Source: Vitis vinifera (lineage: Eukaryota > Streptophyta > Magnoliopsida > Vitales > Vitaceae). Taken from it: a stretch of DNA of 64,000 nucleotides. Position numbers and translations under genes: made by a program. Position 1 is the stretch's first letter. Every line of letters begins with the position of its first letter. The notes beneath the pieces are model-generated. The model searched no databases and had not been told where the DNA came from. It saw nothing but the letters and a program-made list of their open reading frames with translations. Shown here piece by piece: positions 12,481 to 23,538 of the stretch. The stretch covers positions 8,504,501-8,568,500 of the forward strand of contig NC_081810.1 in NCBI RefSeq assembly GCF_030704535.1. The letters are read 5' to 3'.

Positions 12481-14347
12481 AAATTTTGAAAAGTGTTATC
12501 TTAATTTCATAATAAGATTAAGAGATATTGACATGTTAGATTCAATTGTCTTTGATGTTAAGATCAAGGATTTTTCAACCATTTCTAGGTCTCAAACCTT
12601 TAAACAATTTGTTTAATTTTCTTCTCCTCGAACCAAAGTTACATCACATTCATTAAGATTTAAAAACCAAATTATAGAGGTTGTCAACCTCACACCAAGT
12701 TCTAAAAAATCACGGTATTAGCAAAAAGATCTTAATAAACTATTATGGATATTAATAAATAATTTTTTTAGTCAAAATCTAAGAAAGATTGCCAAGAAAA
12801 TATTTTTTGATCATTTTCATTATCCTTTTGGTGATCTCTTAAAAATAAGAGATTTTTATGAATTTATCCTTGTTAACACCTGATTAATCAAAATTAAGCA
12901 TATTCCAAATAAATTTGATAATCCTGAGTTTGCATACTCTACTTATTATATCTTCAAGATCCTCATGATTACATAGTGGGAATCAAAATAAGGGGCAACT
13001 GGATGCATATTCCTTGATTACAAATGTGTGTCTTAAACAATTTGTAATTAATCTTAAGTCTGACCTCATTAGCAACATAGAGGACTTTTTTTATTTTTTC
13101 ATAATACTTGGTTGAGACTAATTCTTCTTGGATGCAATTTAAAAAGCTGCACTTGAATCTATTAAAGCAATAGTCTTAATGATAAATTCATTGTTAATCA
13201 CAATTATTAAGGAAACATTCAATTTTTGAAAAATGACCTTATTTACACCGTTAAGGTATGAATCTGAAAATTCTTTACTAACCTTAGAGGATTTTAAAAT
13301 TTCTTTATTTTTATTATTTAAAATTTTATTTATTTGTTCTTGGATGTCATAATCCTATATTGGTGTATTGTTTTAATTTTTGAACTTCTAATTTATATTA
13401 TCTTTTTTTTTTTTCCTAAAGATCTTTAATAGTTACTTCTTTAGAAGTCTTATGGTTAAATCTGGTTAAAATTTCATCAAAGGTATAGGAATTTATAATT
13501 TTGTTATTTTTTGGTTTATAAAAAAAATTTCTTAATAATTTCATATAGTTCTAATTTTACTAAAGACTCTTCTTCTTTATTAAGTAATTCTAAGATTAAT
13601 TCTTGCTCCTTGGTAATAATATTTATAATCTTGGGTTAGTAATCACAATTGCCTTTAATACATTTTTCTTGATTACTATATATTTGACTTAGGTTTTTTT
13701 TAGTATCTTGAAGTTGGTTAATAACTTCTTGATCGTCTGATTTAATCATGGATCCCAATTCTAAAGTGTTTAACATTAAATCACATAACATATCTTTTAA
13801 CTTATATGAAATATTCAAGTTGTTGATTTTCCTTTTTATCTTACAATCATTTTTAATATGCCCCACTTTTCCAAACTTAAAGTAAATTGGATTTGAATGT
13901 GTAGGAGTTTTTATTTTCTTACGAACTTACATTATGTCTAAATCTTTTATTTTCATTTTATCTTCATTTTTCATATCTTCAATTTTATTACAATAAAAGT
14001 TTTCTTTATTTGGTTTTTTTACTATTTGACTTGTCTTATGTTGCTTATATAAAGGTTTAGTTTCCTTTTGACTAAATCCAAACGACTACAAAATATTTCA
14101 AACTCATTTTTATAAATGTTTTGTGTAAATTTCATTTTTTTGCTTAAGATTATAATCATAGCCTTTTACGGTAATGATACTTGTAATTTCTCTATATGTT
14201 AATTTATGATAAAGAATTTGATTCCTATTCTTAATCCTAATATTTTTTTCGAAAAGTCAAGGTAATCCTGAGATAAAATTTTCTTTCCAAAACGATTGAT
14301 TATAATTTGATCTCAACATGGTCTTGGTTAAAAACGTATCTTCATAT
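12480..14347 (-). pseudogene. Decayed endogenous caulimovirid (Florendovirus-like), coat protein C-terminus to protease/RT side
   Basis: On the minus strand the region reads as a broken pararetroviral polyprotein. Proximal to 14347 there is a degraded capsid segment (WKENFISGLP is legible near 14295). At 13866-13900 there is a zinc-knuckle remnant in which the first two cysteines are replaced by Tyr and Phe while GKVGHIKNDC remains. An Asp-protease remnant (ALIDS) follows near 13170. Stops and frameshifts occur throughout, so it cannot be expressed as a virus protein. The continuation lies at 32.4-33.4 kb, separated by the retroelement nest. Assignment to Caulimoviridae rests on the order capsid, zinc knuckle, protease; Florendovirus is the likely genus because its endogenous copies are common in woody dicots. 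Confidence 0.75.
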
Positions 14348-14352
14348 CACCT
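14348..14352. repeat. Left copy of the 5-bp target site duplication CACCT
   Basis: CACCT here and again at 32358-32362 directly bracket a segment that begins TGTAGACC and ends GGTCCACA. Removing the segment plus one copy places the two halves of the pararetroviral capsid frame next to each other in the same frame, which independently supports the insertion boundaries. Confidence 0.85.
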
Positions 14353-14629
14353 TGTAGACCTTTTTTTTTTTTCCTGCCACCTTTGAGGAGCACCAGAGGA
14401 GAAGTTGGACAACACTTCATTTTGGAGAAGTGAGGGACGACTTCCATGCTCAGCTACATGAGACGCATGGCCAAGGACACCACCACCTTGCCATGGTGGT
14501 GGTTGAGATTGAGACTTTTTTTTTTTTTTTTTTTTCTGAACGACTTCAAAGGATGAACGAAGAACAGTAGAACGGGTGGGAGTTGATAAGGGATGAAAGT
14601 GATATTTGAAGGTTTGATAGAAAAGTAGG
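14353..14629 (+). mobile_element. 5' LTR start of element A
   Basis: This matches 29234-29510 closely over its whole length, including the poly-T tract and 'aggatgaacgaagaacagt'. It is interrupted at 14629/14630 by an inverted LTR end. The match identifies 29234 as the start of the other LTR. Confidence 0.8.
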
Positions 14630-17225
14630 TGTGGACTCGCATTTTTCACGTGCGCTCCCATTCGATCGGCGAGACTCGCTTTTTATTTGTGAAAAATTGA
14701 TTTTTGAAAAAAAGTTGGAGTCACCACCTATTTTATTTTTATTTTGAAGGGAAAATAAAACAAGAAAGAAAAACCCTAAAAAGTAACTCCATAGTTTTGG
14801 AAAAAGCATGTATTTGAAAAACCCAAGTCTAAGTCCGGGGATCAGGTTACTTATTGGGAAGGTACCTCTAGGAGGTAGCATCCCTCTAAGCCCTAAAAAG
14901 GTCTCTACTGACTAAGTTAAGGGAAGTGTGGCAATTAAATGGTTGATCATGGATACCTAAGTAGACTAGGTGATTTCAAATATTGCATGCCTAATAAGAA
15001 AACAAACCATGAGAGAGAATCGAAATGCGTACCTGAACGACTTTTCAAACGCTATCACAAGACATCAAAGTTAGTATAGAGATATAGCACGCAACATGCA
15101 TTTTATCCAAGCAAGTCAAACATACATCTAAGCACCCAAGAATTAAATCAAAGCATGGACATAGCTCATGATAGCATGCATTTTCATAGAATTTTGGAAT
15201 TAGAGGATAGAGAACGTACCTGGATAGCAAGTATATTTTATAAGATTCCTCGAAAAATGCTAGATTGGTTAGGGCAAGCATAGATTATATGAAATATCCA
15301 TTATGTCTAATATACAGTTTCAAAGCCAAAATTGAGCTAAGACAAATTAAATGACTCCAAAAATAATAACAATTTCAAGTAAGGTATAAAACCATCAGCA
15401 TGCGGTTAGAAAATGAAGCATCGTAAAACAATTTCTAAAAAAAATGGCTTAGAGTGGAATTTGATTACAAAAAATTTCAGGAAACAACTCCTACACACCT
15501 AGATTAACATACCGAAAGCCAAACACTCATTCAAAAGACAGATTATCGCAAAGGCACCTAAAGGTTCTACAAAGTCCAGATTAGATAAGGAAAAGTGACG
15601 TGCATAAATGAATTTTTAAAAAATAATAAATGATCCTATAAAATCATAAAAAAATCACACACATATTTCAAAATGTCTATATCACATAAAAAATAAATTC
15701 GGGGTCGAATAGTACTCAAAAATATTTTTAAAACTATAAATCTAATCAGATGTACAAACTCCAGCATGCGCAGTAGGCACAACTTTGAAAAATCATATCT
15801 CCCTCAAAAATGCATATTTTCTAATATTTTATGTGTCTAAAATCAATTTCAAGAAGCTTATAATTGAGAAAAAATATTGAATCAATTTTAAAAAGTCCTC
15901 TAGTATTTTATTTTTTCCAAAAGATCTTGGGTGTCCAAAACTATGTGAAAATGGAGTCCCCCTAAAGACTCATTTATATTTTCTATCTCAGAATGACTTT
16001 CTAACTCAAACAAAACCTCAAATTCAAGTTCAAGAAGTGAGGAAAGTCATAAAATTTCTGGAAATTTTTACAGATATCCTAAAGTTGTCAAAATGAATTT
16101 TCGAAGTTGAAGGGTCAGTGGTTTGATGAAAACTGGCAGCAAAGATTAAATTATTTAATACCTAAGATGGGTAGTTCTTTTCTTTTTAACAAACCGATTT
16201 TAGATCAAGAAATCTCAGTAGGAAGGGGTCTCAACAGGTATACTGATGTTATAGCTGCACCTGAGATGACAAAGTCTTGTGTATTTTGTAGGAAGATAAT
16301 CATAAACAGGGTGCACAATGGGGAATTCACGTCAGAATGGTGGCTACTCCCTTACGTGCTGAAGCTGATGTACAATATAATTTCCCCACTAGCTGCCACC
16401 ATCCCTACATATCTATCACTATCATTTGTCTACCAATCTGCTACTCTCTCTTTTAAGTGTACACCACTCTTATAAATCTCATGCACAACTTCCTCTTTGA
16501 GTGTATACACCCTCTCTCTCAAGCACAAATTAGAACACGAAACCAATTATAGAACAAAGTGATAATAACACTGAGTAAGGAGTTCTCAACAAACATACCG
16601 AGGAACGCTCTCTTCTGGCAAGGAGATCCCACTGGTTTGTCGTCTGAGATTTCTTCAACCGCCCTCTCCTTCTTCTCCACCGACAACTTCTCACTAGAAA
16701 GTCTTCTCTGAAAATCCAATTTTTCCGTCTCTCTCTCTCTCTGTTTTTTTTTTCTATCTGCCGAAAGTCCCCCCCAAAACCTATCTGTTAGAGCTTTTTT
16801 ATAGCAGATAACAGTCCTTCTACGTGAGGAGTCTTCCTCTCTCCAAATTTTATCTTATGCACCGGAAAAACTCATTTTTTTTGAATTTCAAACAATACCA
16901 ATCCACGCATATCACCTACAATCCATGCATATCATTTAAAGAGTTTTACCGTTTTCAAAAACTTCTCCAATGGTAGACTTCTTCCATAAAAATTTCAAAT
17001 TATTAAATTAAATAAATAAATAAATAATAAAATAGATAATAAATAACTAAATAAATAAATCGGAGAATATAAAATGATAATAATAGTTAAATGAATAAAT
17101 AACAAGATAATAAACAAATAAGTAAGAATACTAAATAACTAAATAACTAAAAATGATTGATAATAATGAAAATAAATTAAAATAAATGAATAAATAAAAC
17201 CATAATAAATGATCAAATAAAAGTG
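14630..17225 (-). mobile_element. Inverted Tat/Ogre-type LTR inserted in the 5' LTR of element A (right limit uncertain)
   Basis: Read on the minus strand, the part nearest 14630 matches the terminal part of the LTR of element B (about 22140-22499), ending in the family terminus (reverse of 'tgtggactcgc'). Further in there is a minus-strand TATA-like 'ctataaaaaag' at about 16795-16805, a GA-rich leader, a short frame (MDFQRRLSSEKLSVEKK) and a GTATGT donor near 16600. The other end is unresolved. A GTAGG duplication at 14625-14629 and 16218-16222 would make a 1.6-kb solo LTR, but the match is weak. The remaining sequence up to 17225 is unassigned. Confidence 0.55.
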
Positions 17226-17394
17226 TGTAGACCTTCTATTTTGTCTTCCTCGCACATGTCGTTTACAGCAATTCCTTGGTGGCCCATTAATACTCGTGTA
17301 GCCTATCTACTCTAAGCCACCTTGGGGACTATGGTTGAGGGATTTATCGAACTCTATTGCAACTCCTGGTAGTCCATTTAGACTTAGATACACT

Positions 17395-17655
17395 TAAGCA
17401 CCACCCTAGGCCCACTTAGGCCCTTTAAGCCCATTAGGCACCATCCTAGGCCCATTTAGACACTTTAGGCTCATTTAGGTACACTTGGCCCATTAGGCAT
17501 CGCCCTAGGTCCATTTAGACACCTTAGGTTCACTTAGTGCACCTTAGGCCCATTAGACATCACTTGGCCCATTAGGCATCACTTTAGGTTCACTTAGTGC
17601 ACCTTAGGCCCATTAGACACACTTGGCCCATTAGGTACCGCCTTAGGCCCACTTA
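17395..17655 (+). repeat. Imperfect tandem repeats in the LTR of element B
   Basis: Units such as 'cccattaggcatcgcccta' and 'ggcccatttagacac' recur several times with variable length. They lie about 170 bases inside the LTR start. Their degenerate form suggests replication slippage inside the LTR. Confidence 0.6.
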
Positions 17656-17831
17656 AACACTTTTCAAGGTTTAGTTTCACTTAGATTTGTTTTCTTGTTT
17701 TATTTATTTATTTATTTTATTGATTGCTTTTAAGATTAAGTGAGTTTTTGATATATTTATACTATTTCATCATTATTATTATTTGTATTTTTGTTTATTT
17801 ATTTTATTTTATAATTGCATGAAATGAGTTC

Positions 17832-17880
<49 letters not shown>

Positions 17881-17886
17881 CATTAT
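17832..17886 (+). repeat. (ATT)n microsatellite, about 17 units
   Basis: An almost uninterrupted run of ATT triplets lies inside the LTR of element B. It is likely length-polymorphic between individuals. Confidence 0.9.
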
Positions 17887-20095
17887 TTACTTAATTATTT
17901 TGTTAATTTAATTTGTTTGTTTATTTTATAATTTTCTAAAACACCTTGGGATTCATTCATTAAGTCTAATTTTCTTTATATTTTTGTGGAGAAATTCACC
18001 AAAGGAATCATCACTGGAGAGAAAAGGGAAGGTTGAAAACATGTATTGGCAAAGATATGCATGTGTTGAAGGATAGATCCAAGGTGGTTGGAAGAGGAGA
18101 AGACGTATGGAAGGAAATGAACTGAGAAAGAAAGCAAGCATGCACCCATGCATGTGCTGATTGTGCTTCTGATGGAAGGAAATGAATGAAGAAAGAAAAT
18201 TACCAAAGCTATTTTGGCATGGAAAAAGGAAAGGTTCAATGGGTATTTGGACGGAATGAAGACTATGTTCAGGAGGGAGAGTCCTAATGATGCTTGACTG
18301 ACGTGGATGATTGAGGCTCTCCGGGCTGGTGAGTTGTCTTTCCATGTTGGTAGAGTCAACGGGACCATTGAGAAGGAAAGGATTCTCTGGAGGGAAAAGG
18401 CAGCTGCACCAAGAAAGAAAGAAGATATTTTTTTGCATTCAAGAAGAGAGGAAAAGGATCAGAGAAAAGGGGAGCTTTTCCGACGGTGTCTTCCATCACT
18501 GTGGAAGGGTAATTGAGAGAAGAGTTTTGGGAGAAGCTACAAGGAACGAGAAGTCTCCATTGCCGTAGTGAAGGAGATTTTTTCTACAAGCTATACAGAG
18601 AGTAGCTCTTGGAGAGAAGAAAGGCTAATTGAAAAGAGGAAGGTTCAAGTATCATTTTCATAAGTTTTGGTCTCTTTCACGTTCATGTTTTTTTGTTTAG
18701 GTTATCTGAATATTAACGGGTTTTCTATCTTGGTGTTTGGTGAGGATTTTCACTTGATTCATGCTTATTTTCTTACTGGTTTTGTGTCCTCTGCCTCTAG
18801 GATTTTATGTGAAATATTGGTGTTTATGTCTTGATTTGGTTTTAAAACTCATTAGAAAAACTGTTTTGACCCACTCTCGCATCCGAGCCCATTGATAAAT
18901 ACATGAAATGAGGCTTGGATGGGTTGATTTTGCTTCCTTTTATCCTTGCTCTGTTTTTTTTTTTTTTTGTTCATCCCCTGTTCTTGGCATCCATACGTAT
19001 CTGGCATCAGATCTTCCATTTTCGTCTGAAGGGGAAGGGTATCACAAGAGATTGGTTCTCAGTCTTCGGATATTAAAATGGGAGAGTTTAAGGGAAAACA
19101 ACATAAGATGTAATGACAGCATCAAAAGAGAAAGTAATTGTGAGGAGGGGTTTTCTTAAGATGGAGAGTTTGCTGCACTCAAGCTGTAATTGACTCGCGC
19201 GTGTCCTTGTACTACTGGATCCTCAAAATTTCTCCAAATAAGGGTGTCTCTATCAGTGCTTGGTATTGAGAAAGAGAGAAGACCAAGGCAATGTCACCAT
19301 ATTGATTTCTTTAACCTCCATGGAAAGTGTATACCAGACCAGGTAAGGATTGACAAAGCGGAGTTACATGAGATTGTCTGAATAACCTTCTGTAGATGGC
19401 TCTGCAGAGGATTTTATTTACCCTTCATGATGGCAGTATCGTCACTACTTCCTATAACCATACTCACGCTCCCATTATCACTCCATGCCATTACCTCTCT
19501 GCTATGCCCATAAAACCTATTCCTCATATTATCACTATTCCGCCACACCACAATACCCATGTCATCTCATATCCATGCATATTTGCCCTCACTCGTTCCC
19601 TCTCTTCACCACCATACTTGGTGATACCCATTGGCTGCCATACCTATGCCCATTTGTATGATCGCCTTTCTTTCTACACCACCATGCACCCATCTCATCT
19701 CTCTCTTTCGCTCATCATACCCACACTTCCATACTAACCATCATCTTCATGCCCCATGCATGCACCCATCAAACCCATTCCACATTACCACCTTTTCTCT
19801 CTCTTTAAACTCTTTCATACCCATTTCACCACTCTTTATTCGTCATACATCATCCAGCCATGTTCATCTATCCCAACCTCTCTGCTCGTCATGCACCTTC
19901 AAGACCAGTCCAACCAGTCCTAGTCTACCGTCATCAGTCTCCGCGTCTTCAGCGATAGCATCAAGGTTCCGTCAGAGATGAAGCAAAATGTGAAGATTGC
20001 AAATGGGTTTTTGAGCAAAACTTCACTCACGAACTGGTAGATGGACGACGCAGCTGATTTCTTCAGATTATTATTATGCAAAGTCATTCCTAACG

Positions 20096-20263
20096 GGATA
20101 CGTGTCTGACATCATTCCGATATTTGCCATTGTCGTTGCTATCTACGCGAGTTTCAGCATGGCTGCCATGCATGGAATTGCAGTGGCAGCTTCGGGGATG
20201 CACAACACTATCGCCACCGGGCTTGCCATCGATGCGTAAGGCCCCATAAGTGACAATGTGGGT
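20096..20263 (+). pseudogene. Captured fragment of a vacuolar H+-pyrophosphatase gene
   Basis: About 56 codons read [20 protein letters not shown], then [21 protein letters not shown], stop and GPISDNVG. This matches the transmembrane segment plus the [17 protein letters not shown] motif of type I proton-pumping pyrophosphatases, which acidify vacuoles using pyrophosphate. The conserved Tyr codon is a TAA stop (20237-20239), and homology ends right after GPISDN. It has no start or flanking exons and lies inside an LTR, so it is a non-functional passenger. The next about 50 codons (LESIGLPDGGVPPQAMGQAA) look coding but I do not recognise them. Confidence 0.8.
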
Positions 20264-21155
20264 GCCTCACCACAGGCCACTCAGCAGCCTATTATTCCTC
20301 TGGAATCCATTGGACTGCCAGATGGTGGTGTCCCACCACAAGCCATGGGTCAGGCTGCTGACCTGCCACAATCCATAAGTCAAGCTATTGTCACACGCAT
20401 CTCATTTGGCTGAAGTTTAAAACCATGCCAAGGTCTCTGTTGATTTGCTCTGGAATTAGGCATTGGCTCAAGAAACATGAGTAATGTCAGTATGGATGGT
20501 CAGAATTATATTGATTAAGTGGAAATTGTGGGTTATAATGCCAGTTTCAATCTGAGGAGCACCTAATACATGAACTCCATTGTACAGTGTTTGCATTCAG
20601 TTTCGGAATTATAGTCAGCTTTAATCCAATATCAGCATTTTGGAAGAAGCAAATATTTGAACCATTCCTCTCATGTGTTGACTTGCTTATCATGTGGTTT
20701 ATTTGGCAAGCTTGGTAGGAATGTCAAACCCGCGGTGTGCCCATGCAGATTTCCTTTGGTTTAATTAGCAAGACGAAGCTAAATGCAAAGATTATAGGTT
20801 GTTTTGTCTGCCACCGCAGGTTGTTGGGTGTCTATCTATGTCTTTGCTTTTCCCATCTTCAAGTTTACTGGATAGACTAATCAAATTTCTAAAACTATGC
20901 ACAGTTTGGTATTTGGTAGAAATTCCACGTGTTTGGAATAGGCTCTTACTCCACTATAGCCTTCCGTCTTTTCATTGTGCATCTGAAGACTTTTATGACA
21001 GTCACATGGCAATGCCGAATCAATGAACTTGCTGATCTGGTGGGAATTAATCTTGTTTCGAAAGACAGTAATGTCAGATACCACTTTTGTACACTCTTTC
21101 TCAGTGGCTTAGACAACCCGGTTTTCATGAAAATCTCGATACCGTGAAGGATTCT

Positions 21156-21263
21156 TTTGGTGTGGAGCCTAGCATCATTGGTGTAGGTCCAGCTATTGCA
21201 ATCCAAATTACTGCAAGAAATGCTGGTCTCGAGGTTGCTGACATTGACCCATTCGAAATAAAT
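21156..21263 (+). pseudogene. Captured fragment of a 3-ketoacyl-CoA thiolase gene
   Basis: Thirty-six codons read FGVEPSIIGVGPAIAIQITA then RNAGLEVADIDPFEIN. This matches the thiolase segment before the conserved FEINEAFA in peroxisomal 3-ketoacyl-CoA thiolases of beta-oxidation. The catalytic Cys, His and second Cys regions are not retained in this frame. A little downstream, near 21309-21343, RYGMVPLC resembles the region around the C-terminal catalytic Cys, but that match is too short to rely on. The fragment is a passenger in the LTR of element B. Confidence 0.7.
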
Positions 21264-22502
21264 TGGACGCTCGATGCATTTCAATACTTGAGATGAAGTA
21301 CTACGGAAGAGACCACCGGTATGGTATGGTTCCCCTGTGCTTAACCGAGACTATGAAAAGCCAATCCCAAGGGAGATAGAATCAGAAATTTCAGATTCAG
21401 AGGTGTGGTTCAGTGATCCGCTCAAGACCCCAAGCTTAAGATCTCACTCTTGCCTAATTTTGACTTACAGGCTCACCTTCTTATACCCCTCTTCAAAACT
21501 CGCAAGTCTTTATACCCATCATCATGCACATCTTTAAAAATTGATTTTCAAAATAAAAATCTTGTTTTGATTTCATAGTTTATTATCCTTAGAATTTTTA
21601 GGTCTCGAAAATCCTATTTTTCAATAAAATTTGTTGTCAATCTCTTCGGCATGCAATTTTCATAACTTTCATGATTTTAAAATGTTTTAAAATAAGCAAA
21701 GAATAAATTCCGTAATTCTGAATAATGGAATTTATGGAATTAATTCATGCTAAAATAAACTGGCTTTGGTGGGGGCCCCACATACTTGACTTCATGATTG
21801 GTTTACTCTATTCTTTGATATTCGCTTAATTATATTTGTTCATCGTTCACTAACCATGTTTCATGGAAGTGCATTGTAAGTTATATATGCTATCCAGGTA
21901 CATTCCCTAACACCCACTTTCTAAACCATATGAATATGATTGTCATTGCGTACTATGTCCATGCTTGCTATCCTATTTGATTGTCTTGATATACATTTGA
22001 TGATTGTTTGATTTTCTTTGATAAAATGCATGTTGTGTGATGCATCTCAATACTAACTTTCATGTTTTATGATAGCGCTTTGAGAAGTCGTCCAGGTATG
22101 CACCCTAACTCTCTTTTATGGCAATTTGATCATATTCGGCATGTTATTTTTTGAAATCATCTAGTCTACTTAGGTATCCATAATTAACCGGTTAATTGCC
22201 ACATTCCCCTTAACTTAGTTAGTAGAGACCTTCATAGGGCTTAGAGGGGTGCTACCTTTTAAAGGTACCTTCCCAATAGGTAACCTGATCCCCGGACTTA
22301 GACTCGGGTTTTTCAAAGACATGCTTTTTTCCAAAAATTATGGAATCACATTTTAGGGTTTTTCTTTCTTGTTTTATTTTCCCTTTAAAATAAAAATAAA
22401 ATAAGTGGCGACTCCGACTTTTCCAAAAATTATTTTTCACGAACAAAAAGCGAGTCTCGCCGATCGAGTGGGGGCGCACGTGAAAGATGCGGGTCCACAA
22501 AT

Positions 22503-22520
22503 TGGCGACTCCGCTGGGGA
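22503..22520 (+). promoter_or_regulatory. Primer binding site of element B (Arg-tRNA type)
   Basis: TGGCGACTCCGCTGGGGA lies three bases after the LTR terminus. It is nearly the Arg-tRNA-complementary primer site described for Ogre/Tat retrotransposons, which prime minus-strand DNA synthesis there. This fixes the orientation of element B and marks the end of its 5' LTR. Confidence 0.8.
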
Positions 22521-23538
22521 TTTTGAGGATCAAGCTTGAACACTAGTTAAGGAAAATGTGGCGTTTAATTGGTCGATTAGTGGGTACCTCTTTTTTAGGC
22601 AAGGTGATTCGATTTGCTTGCTTGTTTGGTTTGCTATCTTAACATGTTTGATAGCCTTGGATGATCACTTGATTGTTTTGCTCACTTTAGCATGATTCAC
22701 TATCACATATGTTGGATAGGACTTTGTTTGTTTGATATTTATTCGCTTCGCATGTTTGAATGATCACTTGATTGCTTGCTCACTTCAGCATGATTCACTC
22801 TCACGTATGCTAGATAGGACTTTGATTGTATGATACTTATTTGCTTGGTATGACTGCTTGTTGCATGACAACCCTTTCTCTTGCATGATTGTATGATTGC
22901 TTGTCTTTGTTCACTATCTCACTTTAGATCTTAGGTTTTTCGGATGCACCCACATTCTTCACTGTGCACTTTAGATTATCCTTGAGTGTTGAGAGATGGG
23001 AGAGCCTTCACCCTTAAGAAACCCCCTAGGAACGCGAGGAAGTGCATGTGTGGAGGTGATGACCACCTTACATGGAAGCACCCCGTCTCCTTGGAGGCGT
23101 GCAGAGGGTTGCGTACCGCCGGAGGGTACGATCGCTTCTGCTAGGGATCCTTTAATCCACCCATTTTTTTTTTATCTTATAGAACCACCACAACCTTATA
23201 GGATAGCCTAGACCCAATTAGGATTTCACTCTTACACGTGGATGCATCTGTGGACCTTCAGAGCTGCCTTGGTTACAATTGGGTTCGATTACCCTCTCCA
23301 TAGTCCCATTTTGGTATGATCAGATACGAGTATCAGTTTGGGTATACATGGGCTATATGTTTGATTACCTTTTAGTCGGTTTCTACAGAGTTACCCTTGT
23401 ACAACGTCTCATCTAGTGTTTCCGTGTTTATAGGAGTATTTTTTGGTGCCCAGTCTGGATTCGCCTTCGTGGACTAGAGTCAGAGGCAGGTTGACCAGAG
23501 TATCAGATTAGCTAGACCAAGGAGTAGATCAGAGAGAT
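22521..23538 (+). other. Untranslated leader of element B between primer site and gag
   Basis: About 1 kb without a long conserved frame. The first half contains near-repeats of 'tgattgcttgctcactt' and 'gcatgattcactctcac' type sequence, suggesting internal duplication. A short frame near 22996-23211 has no recognisable domain. Long leaders before gag are normal in this lineage. Confidence 0.55.

Larger units (their letters stand above)
17226..22499 (+). mobile_element. 5' LTR of nested Tat/Ogre-type element B, 5.3 kb, carrying host gene fragments
   Basis: It begins TGTAGACC and ends GGGTCCACA directly before an Arg-tRNA-type primer binding site, so both ends are defined. LTRs of several kilobases are typical of the Ogre lineage. 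Contents in order are a short tandem repeat (17395-17655), a long (ATT)n run (17832-17886), a purine-rich zone with possible leader frames (18.3-18.6 kb), a C/T-rich stretch (19.4-19.95 kb), fragments of a vacuolar pyrophosphatase (20096-20263) and a ketoacyl-CoA thiolase (21156-21263), and a terminal kilobase similar to that of element A. No matching 3' LTR is present; the element is cut off near 25820. Confidence 0.7.

Noticed and set aside
16107-16475. 122-codon plus-strand frame beginning MKGQWFDENW
   Set aside because: It crosses the unclear border of an inverted LTR, has no ATG-linked context and no recognisable domain.
17953-18568. Open frames of 85-161 codons on both strands
   Set aside because: They mirror purine-rich LTR sequence and have no recognisable motif.
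19396-19981. Two overlapping open frames of 113 and 116 codons
   Set aside because: They are Pro/His/Ser-rich products of a C/T-rich tract in an LTR, with no domain.
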